Positions 9,079-18,334 of a stretch of DNA of 64,000 bases are shown in pieces. This DNA comes from Clostridium sp. BSD9I1 (lineage in GTDB: Bacteria > Bacillota > Clostridia > Clostridiales > Clostridiaceae): contig NZ_FYAM01000025.1 of NCBI RefSeq assembly GCF_900185645.1, forward strand, positions 89,563 to 153,562, written 5' to 3'. How positions within the stretch are numbered: position 1 is the first letter of the stretch; every line of letters begins with the position of its first letter. A program made the translations under genes and the position numbers. The notes beneath the pieces were generated by a model. That model was not told where the DNA came from. It did no database searches and worked only from the letters and a program-made list of their open reading frames with translations.

Positions 9079-9107
9079 ATTGTACAACTTGCTATAATTT
9101 TTGTCAA
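9079..9107 (-). promoter_or_regulatory. Promoter of glutamine synthetase
   Basis: On the minus strand, TTGACA (9107-9102) and TACAAT (9084-9079) are 17 bases apart, leaving a leader of about 65 bases. I saw no GlnR/TnrA box (TGTNA-N7-TNACA) around it. Confidence 0.7.
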
Positions 9108-9226
9108 TGATTCTTATCAGTAATTTCTGAAATATGTGTTTTTAATAGATAATAAATAATGTATAATGATTAATAATGGAAATAAGAAATTAATATTATA
9201 TAATTATTATAAAGGAAGGGAGTGGC

Positions 9227-9610
9227 TTGATTTTGGAAAATGATAAGATGATATTAATATATGGATTAAATGAACAAGAAAGTAATGCATTTAAAAAAAT
9301 AGCATCTGAGTATAACTTGCCAAAACACAAGATTATTAAAAATGATATGGGTAAAATGACAATTAGGGATATATTGGATGGTTTGAATTTAGAAGTATTT
9401 AATGCAGATTTACCAGAAGAAAAGATAATTCTCTTTAATAATTTTACTGATGAACAGTTAAAATACACTATAAATCTTATAAGGGAAACATTTGATTTTT
9501 CACCTATATTAGCTGTAATTACTCCAACTTCTATAGAATGGACTTTTGAAAATTTACTTGAACACTTAGTTGAAGAAAGAGAATGGTTTAAAAAGCAAAA
9601 AAATAAATAA
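9227..9610 (+). CDS. DUF3783 domain protein
   Basis: 127 residues resembling the DUF3783 family, which is found in clostridia and has no known function. A central alpha/beta region includes EEKIILFNNFTDEQLKYTIN (about 65-84) and ends in a charged helix. TTG 9227 is taken as start because GGAAGGGAG lies just before it; a TTG at 9233 and the ATG at 9248 are alternatives. The gene lies 24 bases ahead of an XRE/S24-like regulator and is divergent from glutamine synthetase. Confidence 0.7.
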   Translation: MILENDKMILIYGLNEQESNAFKKIASEYNLPKHKIIKNDMGKMTIRDILDGLNLEVFNADLPEEKIILFNNFTDEQLKYTINLIRETFDFSPILAVITPTSIEWTFENLLEHLVEEREWFKKQKNK

Positions 9611-9634
9611 AGATGATTTTACGAGGTGATACTA

Positions 9635-10303
9635 ATGAGCAGAATAGGAGAAAAGATAAAAAATATTAGAATAGAAAAGGGATTAACACAAAAGCAGTTA
9701 GGTAAAAAACTTGGAGTAGCTGAGGGATTTATCAATGAAGTTGAAAGTGGAAGAAAGGTTATAAATCAATCTCTTATAGATAGGATAGGAAAGGTCTTAG
9801 GAAAGGACTTAAATGATATAACTATGTCCTTTGAAGAAGAAGTATATAAAGAGGAAAAGCAGACTAAGTTTGAATATCAACCTAAAAAGGAAAAGATAAA
9901 TGATGTATGGAATGAAGCATTTGGATCTGTAATCAAAAATGTACCGATATATTCATATGAGTTAAACAAAATGTTAGGACATAAGAAAATGCCTATAATA
10001 GAAAATAAAATAGAAGGTTTTCCGCAAGATAAGGTAGTATTTTTGCAAATACAAGATGATGAAATGATGGGATTTAGAATTGCTAAAGGGGATATAGCAT
10101 TTGCAAATCTAACTAATGAAGTGCAAAATAACTCTATATGTCTTGTGGAGTATGGTAATGAAAGAAAAATAAGACAAATAAAAATTTTAGATAGTAATAA
10201 AGTTTTGCTTATAAGTAATGCAGGAAGTGTAAGAACAGAGACTATAGAAAAGAAAAGTTTAAAGATAATAGCAAAATTAAATAAATTAGAAATAACTCTG
10301 TAA
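9635..10303 (+). CDS. XRE regulator with a degenerate S24/LexA-like domain
   Basis: 222 residues. Residues 2-62 are a Cro/C1-type helix-turn-helix (GLTQKQLGKKLGVAEGFINE). A charged linker follows, and residues 100-220 look like the LexA/UmuD/S24 fold. The usual nucleophile motif GDSM is replaced by DDEM (141-144) before the conserved KGD (151-153), so the catalytic serine is missing and self-cleavage is not expected. The fold may instead sense a ligand or dimerise. ATG 9635 is chosen over GTG 9626 because the latter is part of the GAGGTGAT binding site. Probably cotranscribed with the DUF3783 gene. Confidence 0.8.
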   Translation: MSRIGEKIKNIRIEKGLTQKQLGKKLGVAEGFINEVESGRKVINQSLIDRIGKVLGKDLNDITMSFEEEVYKEEKQTKFEYQPKKEKINDVWNEAFGSVIKNVPIYSYELNKMLGHKKMPIIENKIEGFPQDKVVFLQIQDDEMMGFRIAKGDIAFANLTNEVQNNSICLVEYGNERKIRQIKILDSNKVLLISNAGSVRTETIEKKSLKIIAKLNKLEITL

Positions 10304-10384
10304 AAATAAAAATTAAATAAATGGCAACAAATTAAGTGTTACTTCATATTTATAATAATGAATAAATGATATAGGAGTAATGTT

Positions 10385-11731
10385 ATGGCCATAGGCAGGC
10401 TAAAAGTTCAAGTTTTTAGAGGAAATTCACTTACACCTGTAGATAATGCAAGGGTAACTATACTTCCTAGTAATATGCAGCTTACAAGAGAAGCTCCCAA
10501 AGTACTTAGAAGTAATTCTTCAGGTGTTACAGGGGAACTAGAGCTTACAGCTCCTCCACTAGAATATTCACAGATACCTACAGATAACCTTCCATATAGT
10601 TTATATGATATTAGGATTGAGGCAGATGGATTTGTGCCTCAATTCATAGAGGGGTGTCAGGTGTTTCCGGATGTGGTTGCACTTCAACAAAGTAATCTTA
10701 TTCCTCAGGCTACAAGGCAAGTTCAAGCGGAGCAAACAATAATTGTTGAACCAAATACATTAGTTGGAAACTTTTTGCCTAAGATACCGGAGGATCCCAA
10801 TAAGCCAGATCCACCTCCACCTACAGGACTTGTAGTTTTACCTGAACCTGTAGTTCCTGAATTTATAGTAGTTCATGCTGGAAGACCTGATGATGATTCA
10901 GCACCTAATTATACTGTTAGGTATAGGGATTACATTAAAAATGTGGCATCTTGTGAGATATTTTCCACATGGCCACAAAATACAATTAGAGCAAATGCTA
11001 TGTGTATAATATCTTTCACATTAAACAGAATATACACAGAATGGTATAGAGGAAAAGGAAAAAATTTTGACATTACAAGTTCTACTGCTTTTGATCATGC
11101 CTTTAGTTATGGCAGAAATATATATGATACGATAAGTGTTATTGTAGATGAGTTGTTTGCAACTTATATGAAAAGACCTGATAGGAAGCAACCATTACTT
11201 GCTCAGTATTGTGATGGTGTGCAGGTACAGTGTCCAGGATGGCTTACACAATGGGGCAGTAAATTTCTAGGTGATCAGGGAAGAACACCATATGAGATAT
11301 TAACCAACTTTTATGGTAGTGACTTATCTTTAACTCGTGCAAAAGAGGTGGAGGGTATTCCCAAGTCTTATCCTGGAACACCTCTGCGTCAAGGTAGTAG
11401 AGGAACTGATGTTAGAACAATACAAACTTATTTAAATAGAATAGCACAAAATTATCCTGCTATTCCAAAGGTAAGAGTAGATGGAGTATTTGGGGCAGAG
11501 ACCACAAGGTCTGTAACTGTATTCCAACAAATATTTAATTTACCTCAAAATGGAGTAGTAGATTATGCTACTTGGTATAGTATATCAAATATATATGTAG
11601 CAGTTACGCAAATAGCAGAGCTAAGGGGCATAGAGGGTAGTGAGTTTAAAAATGGAATTTTTGTGCCTCCAGCATATGGCATACAAACTAAAAATTTTAT
11701 ACCAACTGCAATGTATCCAGAAGAATGTTAA
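10385..11731 (+). CDS. sleC: Spore cortex-lytic enzyme precursor SleC
   Basis: 448 residues. Degrades cortex peptidoglycan during germination. Order: an N-terminal pre/pro region with a beta-sandwich-like segment (about 1-110), a proline-rich linker (133-147), a SpoIID-like catalytic domain (about 155-335, with a likely catalytic Glu191 in SCEIFSTWP), and a peptidoglycan-binding domain (343-410, LRQGSRGTDVRTIQTYLN). The sequence V150-VLPEP matches the site where the C. perfringens pro-enzyme is cut by Csp proteases (Val149-Val150). No csp gene is in the window. ATG after AGGAG; a CATATTTATA element upstream could be a sporulation-sigma -10. Confidence 0.88.
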   Translation: MAIGRLKVQVFRGNSLTPVDNARVTILPSNMQLTREAPKVLRSNSSGVTGELELTAPPLEYSQIPTDNLPYSLYDIRIEADGFVPQFIEGCQVFPDVVALQQSNLIPQATRQVQAEQTIIVEPNTLVGNFLPKIPEDPNKPDPPPPTGLVVLPEPVVPEFIVVHAGRPDDDSAPNYTVRYRDYIKNVASCEIFSTWPQNTIRANAMCIISFTLNRIYTEWYRGKGKNFDITSSTAFDHAFSYGRNIYDTISVIVDELFATYMKRPDRKQPLLAQYCDGVQVQCPGWLTQWGSKFLGDQGRTPYEILTNFYGSDLSLTRAKEVEGIPKSYPGTPLRQGSRGTDVRTIQTYLNRIAQNYPAIPKVRVDGVFGAETTRSVTVFQQIFNLPQNGVVDYATWYSISNIYVAVTQIAELRGIEGSEFKNGIFVPPAYGIQTKNFIPTAMYPEEC

Positions 11732-11735
11732 AAAA

Positions 11736-11767
11736 ATTTCCCGGAAAATTTTCCGGGAGATTTTTTA
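11736..11767. terminator. Bidirectional terminator, sleC / spoIID-like
   Basis: The palindrome TCCCGGAAAATTTTCCGGGA (11739-11758) has T-runs on both strands and separates two convergent genes. Confidence 0.9.
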
Positions 11768-13531
11768 ATATAGTTTAGTTAAATTTATATTTTTATAATA
11801 TGTGTTTAGAATAGATTTAAAATCCTTTCCACTCTTAGATAGCGCCATAGCTCCATATTGACTCATACCAACTCCATGACCATACCCACCACCATATATT
11901 ATAAAAGCATCATTAACTTTATCAATAGAAAAGAACGATGATGGTAGAAGATTATTATTTATCAAAGGTTCACCTTTATGCCTTATAATAGGTATAATTT
12001 CATCAGTGTAATCTTTATTAAGCCTTATGGCACTTCTAATATTATAGTCATTTTGTACATTTACTGTTGCGTTAGAAAATATAAAGCTTATTTCTATTAT
12101 ATTTCCATATTTACTACGCTTAGTTACTTTAATATCTTTTAATTCTTTAAGTTCTGGAAAGCCTTTAGATGAATTGTTGGACTTTACACTCACGTAATCC
12201 TTTCTATTCTCAAATAAGTATTTAAGTGATTTTATAAGTGATTTTTCAAGAGAAGTTTTTTTAATTTCTACATTCCATCTAAAATAAGGTGATTCTAAAT
12301 CTATCGCATCATATTTTGTACTCTTAAAAAACTGTAGCCATTCTGCTTCGTTTATTGGTGATTTGTTAACATTATTAATATAATATCCTGTAAAATAATA
12401 ATCTTTATTTTCAGAAGTTCCATATTCTTTGAACCATACATCATCATACAAAGTTCCGAGGCCGGGGGAAGTTGAGTAGTATTTAGCATCTATAGGTTGA
12501 TCTTTGTTTGTCATAATTAGTCCCTTAGTTAAATTAACAGCTTCAGTTGCCATGGAATTAGTAGGGGTATTGTTATAAACTTGACTTTGAGTACTATCAT
12601 CTACATAAAACCCAAGTTCTGCAAATCTACATTGCAGCATATCAGACAATGCATAAGTTCTTGCAGCTATAGCTTGGCACTTTAAGGATTCTAAACCTCC
12701 AATGGTTGGCATTTCAGAGGGAACAACCTTAACTAGATAATTTTCTAAGGAAATTTCATTAATTATAAGCAACTTATTGTCCTTTTCAGAAGTTATTTCA
12801 AGAATTCCACTATAGGAAGGAATAAAATCAGGGGAACCTCTTCTTATAGAATTAATCCTTAAGTTTTCGCCTTTTAAATAAAGTCTTTCTTTGAATTTTA
12901 ATTCTTTATCATTTAACAACACTGTATTTGGAGTAATAGTAATTTTACTATTCTTGGCTATATCTAATTTTAAGTTTTCTCTTAAGCTATAGAGTAGAGT
13001 AGAAGACAAACATTCTATTTCAATATTTGGATGATAAATGGATGAAAACTTTGTAGTGGATATTCCAATTCTCATATTAGTATAATCCTCTGGGGTGATG
13101 ATAATAGTTTTTAATTTGCCTTTATCATCAAGATACATATTCAAGTTATTTTTCCCCACTAATATCTTTTCACTGTCAGAAGGTACAAGTACATTACCAT
13201 CATAAAAGTAATATTGAGACTTAGATACGAGAGATATAGGCCCTTTCTTTTCAAGATCATAGGTATTAATATTTTTTTTCATTATGCGATCCTTTAAAGG
13301 GAATTCCTCTTTAAGGGAGAAGATACCTATAAGGTTATATTTATAGCTTAAGACTGTCCCCAAACCATAAGTTTTTGATAGTTTAACTTTATGAGGCCTA
13401 TTATTTATGTATACTTTTGTATAGTCATTATATTTCCCAGCTACTACTGCATGGGTAACTTTCCTTGGGAAAAATAGTATAAAAGTCAGTATAATTAAGA
13501 AGAGTATTAATATATTCTTAATCCTAAACAA
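11765..13531 (-). CDS. SpoIID/LytB domain protein
   Basis: 588 residues: one N-terminal membrane segment (about 5-24), a long extracytoplasmic beta-rich region, and a C-terminal SpoIID/LytB domain. That domain has VVPSEMP (the glutamate used by SpoIID lytic transglycosylases) and the family ending GYGHGVGMSQYGA. SpoIID cleaves glycan strands and denuded peptidoglycan during engulfment; LytB-type relatives modify autolysins. The start is TTG 13531, six bases after GAGGGGTG; an upstream TTG (13546) overlaps that site. It is much longer than classical SpoIID (about 340), so it is a paralogue rather than the core spoIID. Confidence 0.85.
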   Translation of the reverse strand: MFRIKNILILFLIILTFILFFPRKVTHAVVAGKYNDYTKVYINNRPHKVKLSKTYGLGTVLSYKYNLIGIFSLKEEFPLKDRIMKKNINTYDLEKKGPISLVSKSQYYFYDGNVLVPSDSEKILVGKNNLNMYLDDKGKLKTIIITPEDYTNMRIGISTTKFSSIYHPNIEIECLSSTLLYSLRENLKLDIAKNSKITITPNTVLLNDKELKFKERLYLKGENLRINSIRRGSPDFIPSYSGILEITSEKDNKLLIINEISLENYLVKVVPSEMPTIGGLESLKCQAIAARTYALSDMLQCRFAELGFYVDDSTQSQVYNNTPTNSMATEAVNLTKGLIMTNKDQPIDAKYYSTSPGLGTLYDDVWFKEYGTSENKDYYFTGYYINNVNKSPINEAEWLQFFKSTKYDAIDLESPYFRWNVEIKKTSLEKSLIKSLKYLFENRKDYVSVKSNNSSKGFPELKELKDIKVTKRSKYGNIIEISFIFSNATVNVQNDYNIRSAIRLNKDYTDEIIPIIRHKGEPLINNNLLPSSFFSIDKVNDAFIIYGGGYGHGVGMSQYGAMALSKSGKDFKSILNTYYKNINLTKLY

Positions 13532-13604
13532 ATTTTCACCCCTCAAAGCAAATTCTATATTTTATGAATATTACAATTTTATATTAATTATAACCTATTA
13601 TTTT

Positions 13605-13633
13605 TTGTAAAAACATAGATGATAAGTTATAAT
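13605..13633 (+). promoter_or_regulatory. Sigma-A promoter of the H-NOX chemoreceptor
   Basis: TTGTAA (13605-13610), a 17-base spacer and TATAAT (13628-13633), about 25 bases before the ribosome binding site. Confidence 0.65.
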
Positions 13634-13665
13634 TTATATAAAAGTATTTATTAGGGGGAAGGTAA

Positions 13666-15465
13666 ATGAAGGGGACAGTAGTTGCTACATGGTTAAGAAC
13701 TTGCAGAAGTCTTTATAAAGATGAGGTAGTAAATGAAGCTATGGAAGCAGTGGGATGGAACAGAAGTAAAATATTTTCTCCAGTAGAAACTGTAGAGGAT
13801 ATTAAAGTAAAAAAAGTAATAGAATATATAGCTAATGAAAATAATATAAGTGAAAAGGATTTGTGGAAAAATATAGGGATAGATAACATTACTGCATTTC
13901 ATAAGGATTTTCCAGCATTTTTCGAACATGAAAATTTATATTCATTTTTCAAGTCAATGTTTGATGTGCATGTAGTAATGACCAAGAAGTTTCCAGGGGC
14001 AAAGCCGCCTTTGGTTACTATAGAACCTATTTCAAATAATGAAGCTATATTTTACTATAAATCTGATAGAGGAATGTTTGATTATTTCTTAGGACTTACA
14101 GAAGGAAGTATAAGATTTTTCAAGGAAAATATAAGAATACAGGAAGTCGAAAGAAATAAAAATTCTCTAAAACTTAAATTAACTTTTGAGAATGATATAT
14201 ATTATAAGAGAGTGTATAGATTTAATAAAATTATGTCCTTAGGGTTTATAAAGGATATGGGGGTAAAGGTAGGAATAATTACGTTTATAACATCTTTAAT
14301 AAGCACACTAGGATTTATTGGAGTAAATAATATTTTTAAAGCATTGTCCATACCAGTTATAAATGGAGTACTTTCCTATATAACTTGCAGTATGTTAATG
14401 GCACCGAAGAAGGCAATAAAAGAAGAAATTCAAAAGATAGTAAATAATAAGTACATAGAAGACGGAGATATTGTGACTGGAGATAGTTTCGAAGATATAT
14501 TTACACTTTTAAAACAATATAAAAGAAATATAAAAGCTGATTTTGTTGGATTTAAAGGTGTTACAGATGAAATGGATACATTTGCAGATAGAATAAATAA
14601 TATTAGTAGTTCTATGAATCAAACATCAGAAGAAATATCTGGAGTTGTAGAGCAAGTGGCAGAAAGTGCTGTAAGTCAAGCTGAAAACACTGAACATGCT
14701 GTAGCGGTTTTAAATGATAATATACAAAATTTAAAGAAAATAGTAAACAGTGAAAATAGTAATAAGTTAGAGCTTGAAAGGGCAATTAATAAAATTAATA
14801 CTAGCTATGAATATGTAGTAAATAGCAGCCAAAATATTATGTTAAATCTTGAAAAGTTTCAGCAGGTTAGGAATAAAGGAATAGAACTTCAACATAAGGC
14901 TAAGGATATAACAAATATTGTATGTATGGTGTCTGAAATATCTGAACAAACTAACTTATTAGCTTTAAATGCTTCTATAGAGGCAGCAAGGGCAGGGGAG
15001 CAGGGGAGAGGTTTTGCAGTAGTTGCAGAAGAGGTAAGGAAGCTTGCGGAAGAAACTAAAAAGGCTGTACAAGAGATTAATGTTAACCTAATTAGTTTTG
15101 CAGAACAAACAAAAATACTTTCTGAAGAAATAGATACACAATATGTAATATTAGAAGTTGAGACTAAAAATTTAGAAAATGTCAAGGATATAAGTTACGA
15201 AGCAACTAATTCAGTTAAAACTGTATCATCTTCTATGATAGAAACTATTAATGAATTAAATAATGAAGCTAATTTAATTTCAAGTGTATTTGAAAATATA
15301 GAGTCTTTAGCTGCTATTGCAGAGGAAAATTCGGCATCATCTGAAGAAGTAAGTGCTAATGTTTCTAGTTATACTAATGAATTAAAGAAACTTATCGCTA
15401 ATATTCAAGAATTCAAGAAAGTTACAGAAGGCTTTAAAGGAGAACTTGCTAAATATATAATATAA
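13666..15465 (+). CDS. H-NOX (heme NO/O2-binding) methyl-accepting chemotaxis protein
   Basis: 599 residues. Residues 1-180 are an H-NOX heme domain with the proximal His102 (FDVH), Pro115 and the heme-propionate motif Y131-x-S133-x-R135. The distal residues Trp9, Asn74 and Tyr140 are all present in the register of the T. tengcongensis Tar4H domain, where they hold bound O2. Two close membrane spans follow (about 200-245). The cytoplasmic signalling coiled coil (290-599) has the conserved tip [19 protein letters not shown]. It should report heme ligand state to CheA/CheW. Clostridial members of this class are known (C. botulinum SONO). The start ATG follows AGGGGGAAGG, and no other che genes are near. 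Confidence 0.95.
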   Translation: MKGTVVATWLRTCRSLYKDEVVNEAMEAVGWNRSKIFSPVETVEDIKVKKVIEYIANENNISEKDLWKNIGIDNITAFHKDFPAFFEHENLYSFFKSMFDVHVVMTKKFPGAKPPLVTIEPISNNEAIFYYKSDRGMFDYFLGLTEGSIRFFKENIRIQEVERNKNSLKLKLTFENDIYYKRVYRFNKIMSLGFIKDMGVKVGIITFITSLISTLGFIGVNNIFKALSIPVINGVLSYITCSMLMAPKKAIKEEIQKIVNNKYIEDGDIVTGDSFEDIFTLLKQYKRNIKADFVGFKGVTDEMDTFADRINNISSSMNQTSEEISGVVEQVAESAVSQAENTEHAVAVLNDNIQNLKKIVNSENSNKLELERAINKINTSYEYVVNSSQNIMLNLEKFQQVRNKGIELQHKAKDITNIVCMVSEISEQTNLLALNASIEAARAGEQGRGFAVVAEEVRKLAEETKKAVQEINVNLISFAEQTKILSEEIDTQYVILEVETKNLENVKDISYEATNSVKTVSSSMIETINELNNEANLISSVFENIESLAAIAEENSASSEEVSANVSSYTNELKKLIANIQEFKKVTEGFKGELAKYII

Positions 15466-15473
15466 TAATGAAT

Positions 15474-15527
15474 GGGAGGTGAAGGCTGCTTTTACAGTAA
15501 ATAGATTTTATTTACAGCAGCTTTCCT
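15474..15527 (+). promoter_or_regulatory. Hairpin between ribosome binding site and PAP2 start codon
   Basis: GGGAGGTG (15474-15481) is too far from ATG 15528, and no other binding site lies near that ATG. In between, GCTGCT-TTTACA-GTAAAT (15485-15502) pairs with ATTTACAGCAGC (15510-15521), leaving TTTACA as a bulge. If this stem folds, the binding site is brought to about nine effective bases from the ATG. It could instead be a weak terminator of the chemoreceptor gene. Confidence 0.55.
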
Positions 15528-16181
15528 ATGGAGCATCTTTATAATGTAATCCTTTGTAAATGGAAGGAAATATCGAAACGAGCAGTATTTAGTTTAATAA
15601 TTCCAATTATAAGCGTGATATATCCTATTCTAAATACACCAAGTGTAAGGTCAGTTGTTATGCATACATTTATAGATGATCTCATTCCTTTTAATGCTTT
15701 TTTTGTAGTGCCATATATGCTGTGGTATGCCTATGTAGCATGGTTCTTGTTATATCTTTGTATAGTAGATAAGGATAATTACTTCAAACTCTTGGCGTGC
15801 TTAGCAATAGGAATGCTTATAAGCTATGGGGTGTTTTATCTCTATCCATCCCATGTGCCAAGACCCATAATAATAAAAAAAGATGTTTTTTCACAGATGG
15901 TGGCATTTATATACCAAAGAGATAATCCTTACAATTGTTTTCCAAGTATCCATGTTTTAAATTCATTGTTAGTGGCTATGTATGTAAATTCAAGCGACAA
16001 AGTAAGCATAACAGTAAAAATAACTTGTAGTGTGCTGGCAACGCTAATAATTATGTCTACTTTGTTTATAAAGCAACACTATTTTGTAGATACAATAGGG
16101 GCTATATTTTTAGGGTGTATATTATTTAAATTGATGAACATTGTAACGACTAAGCAGATAAAAAATACAAGAAACCTGTAG
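15528..16181 (+). CDS. PAP2-family integral membrane phosphatase
   Basis: 217 residues with about six hydrophobic segments. The three PAP2 motifs are recognisable: YPSHVPRP (about 106-113), PSIH (about 139-142, with the catalytic histidine) and the final HYFVDTIG (H-x3-D, about 184-191). Family members remove phosphate from lipids or isoprenyl pyrophosphates at the outer membrane face. Which substrate is used here is unknown. No ribosome binding site lies directly upstream of the only possible ATG; see the hairpin entry. It probably shares a transcript with the chemoreceptor gene. Confidence 0.85.
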   Translation: MEHLYNVILCKWKEISKRAVFSLIIPIISVIYPILNTPSVRSVVMHTFIDDLIPFNAFFVVPYMLWYAYVAWFLLYLCIVDKDNYFKLLACLAIGMLISYGVFYLYPSHVPRPIIIKKDVFSQMVAFIYQRDNPYNCFPSIHVLNSLLVAMYVNSSDKVSITVKITCSVLATLIIMSTLFIKQHYFVDTIGAIFLGCILFKLMNIVTTKQIKNTRNL

Positions 16182-16201
16182 ATAATATTATCTACAGGTT
16201 T
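16172..16201. terminator. Bidirectional terminator after PAP2 gene
   Basis: A perfect inverted repeat with 14-bp arms (AAACCTGTAGATAA and its complement) around two bases. It covers the stop codon of the PAP2 gene and abuts the stop of the convergent radical SAM gene, with T-runs on both sides. Confidence 0.85.
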
Positions 16202-17101
16202 TTAGACGCCTCTCATATCAAATTTAGGAACAAAGCTTTCTTTTACTGTACCCTCTTCTTGTATAAATCCTTGAGTAATTCCTATAGAAATACAATAATC
16301 TACGAATGATTCATATATTTTAGGATTTACAGACTTGTTTATTTCAGGATAATCTTTGGCTTTATTTAAAGGAGTATATTGATTCATTATGCTAACATAT
16401 ACTAAATCCTTAAATTTATTATAAATGTAATCTATTATTTTCTTTGAGTCAAATAAAAGTCCTGGCAGCATCATATGCCGTATTATAACACCTTTTCTTA
16501 TTATCCCATTTTCATCAAATTCACATTTACCAGTTTGGTTTACCATTTCTTCAATGGCTAGTGAAGCATATTTAAAGTAATTAGGAGCATTAGAGTATTT
16601 TATGGCAAACTTATCATTATAATACTTTAAGTCAGGCAGATATATATCAATGTATCCCTTCAAAGATTTTATGGTTTCTAAGCTCTCATAGGAACTAGTA
16701 TTGTATATTATAGGTAAACAAAGACCGTTAGCTTTAGCTATATCAAGAGCTTCTATTATTTGTGGAACATAATGAGTAGGAGTCACAAGATTTATATTAT
16801 GAGCACCTCTTTCTTGCTGTTCTAAGAAAATTTCACTAAGTCTTTTTATAGATATTTCTTTTCCTACGTGGTTTTCACTAATTGAATGATTTTGACAAAA
16901 TACACAGGATAAGTTGCACTCTGAAAAAAATACTGTGCCAGACCCACTTGTTCCAGAAATACAAGGTTCTTCAAAGTGATGTAAAGATACTCGTGCTACC
17001 TTAGGATTTATACTTGCCATGCAAAATCCTTTTTCATTATTTAACCTATTTACATTGCAATTTCTTGGGCATAGTTTACACTCAGAAAGTATACTTATCA
17101 A
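16202..17101 (-). CDS. Radical SAM protein, PflA-like (COG1313 type)
   Basis: 299 residues. The radical SAM cluster motif is CNLSCVFCQN (CX3CX2C, about 65-74), preceded by a second cysteine set, CKLCPRNC (about 8-15), and Cys27. This layout belongs to the pyruvate-formate-lyase-activase-related COG1313 proteins, whose substrate is not established. TTG 17101 is preferred as start because it lies six bases after GAGGTG; a GTG at 17110 overlaps that site. It follows the YkvI-like gene on the same strand after about 60 bases. Confidence 0.85.
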   Translation of the reverse strand: MISILSECKLCPRNCNVNRLNNEKGFCMASINPKVARVSLHHFEEPCISGTSGSGTVFFSECNLSCVFCQNHSISENHVGKEISIKRLSEIFLEQQERGAHNINLVTPTHYVPQIIEALDIAKANGLCLPIIYNTSSYESLETIKSLKGYIDIYLPDLKYYNDKFAIKYSNAPNYFKYASLAIEEMVNQTGKCEFDENGIIRKGVIIRHMMLPGLLFDSKKIIDYIYNKFKDLVYVSIMNQYTPLNKAKDYPEINKSVNPKIYESFVDYCISIGITQGFIQEEGTVKESFVPKFDMRGV

Positions 17102-17159
17102 ATCAAACACCTCATTAGTTATAATTATAAATCATAATTATACAACATATAGTATTATT

Positions 17160-18212
17160 TTAAAACATCCGTTTATTTTTAAAATAAAATATAAAGCATT
17201 GAACTATGAATATTATTCCCACAACTCCAAAGGCAGGATATAGAAAAGTTATAAGTTTTACAAAACCTATTTGAGAAATTAAAATGGCTAAAGTTAGGAT
17301 AATAAAACATCCATTTTTATAAGGAATTTTAAATTTTTGCTCTAGATTCTTGCTTACACTAAATACATCGGAAACTTCAGTAGAAAACATTTCAAGCCAA
17401 ATAATAGCTAAAAGTGCTACTTGAATTGCGCCTCCAAATCTATTTGAAACATATAATAGTGGAATTTCATAGTTAAATATATAAGGAATATTTAAAATTA
17501 ATAAGAGATTTATTATTAATGATAGTATAGTCAGCCCTAAAGCACCAATTACAATTCCTATATAAGTAATTTTAAAGTTGTTTATTTCCCGGCTTAAAGG
17601 TACCATTACACCACTAGATGATAATATATTAAAGCTGCCATAAAGAAGGCAGGAAAGTAGCCAAGGAGACTTAAAAGGTTTAATACTCTTTATATAGGAA
17701 ATACTCATGTTATCGTAAAAGAAAAGATATAGTATAAATACTGTTATTATTACTAAAAATAACGAAGGAACTATAATTGAGTTTACCTCTATAAGACCTT
17801 TGGTATCACGAAGAAGAAAAATAACTGCTAAAAAGGCCATAATAATAAGTCCAACCCATTTTGAAACATTAAAGTATTGATGTATTAAGGCACCACTTCC
17901 TGCAAGAATAATTGAAGCACTGCTAAGTAAAAATAGTGTAGTAAATATATGAGTGGCTTTTCCAAGTAAACCTGGGCTTATAAGCATTATCAAGTCGTTA
18001 TAAGATTTTAAATTATACTTTTGAGATAAATTTACTATTATATAATAAGTGAATATATATAACATACAGCATATGCATATGCCTATAAAGCTTTTATACC
18101 CATAAGTTGAGAAAAATTGTTTAATTTCTTGGCCAGAAGCCAGGCCAGCTCCCACAATAGTGCCTATAAAAACTGCAGAAATTTGTAAAGTAGTAATAAT
18201 TTTTTTAATCAT
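17160..18212 (-). CDS. YkvI-like membrane transporter
   Basis: 350 residues with about ten membrane spans. The N-terminal segment GTIVGAGLASGQEI is characteristic of the YkvI/amino-acid permease-like group within the APC superfamily. The substrate is unknown. ATG 18212 has a good AAGGAG site; longer open frame upstream has none. The gene may be transcribed with the radical SAM gene downstream and is divergent from a lipoprotein gene. Confidence 0.8.
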   Translation of the reverse strand: MIKKIITTLQISAVFIGTIVGAGLASGQEIKQFFSTYGYKSFIGICICCMLYIFTYYIIVNLSQKYNLKSYNDLIMLISPGLLGKATHIFTTLFLLSSASIILAGSGALIHQYFNVSKWVGLIIMAFLAVIFLLRDTKGLIEVNSIIVPSLFLVIITVFILYLFFYDNMSISYIKSIKPFKSPWLLSCLLYGSFNILSSSGVMVPLSREINNFKITYIGIVIGALGLTILSLIINLLLILNIPYIFNYEIPLLYVSNRFGGAIQVALLAIIWLEMFSTEVSDVFSVSKNLEQKFKIPYKNGCFIILTLAILISQIGFVKLITFLYPAFGVVGIIFIVQCFIFYFKNKRMF

Positions 18213-18334
18213 ATCTTCTCCTTTTATTAAATGCTTTTCCATATATGTATATATATAATTTATAAAAAAATGATTTTTCAACTAAAAATTTATTTTTGTG
18301 AAAGACTATATTAAAAGAGGAAGGAGGAATTGCC

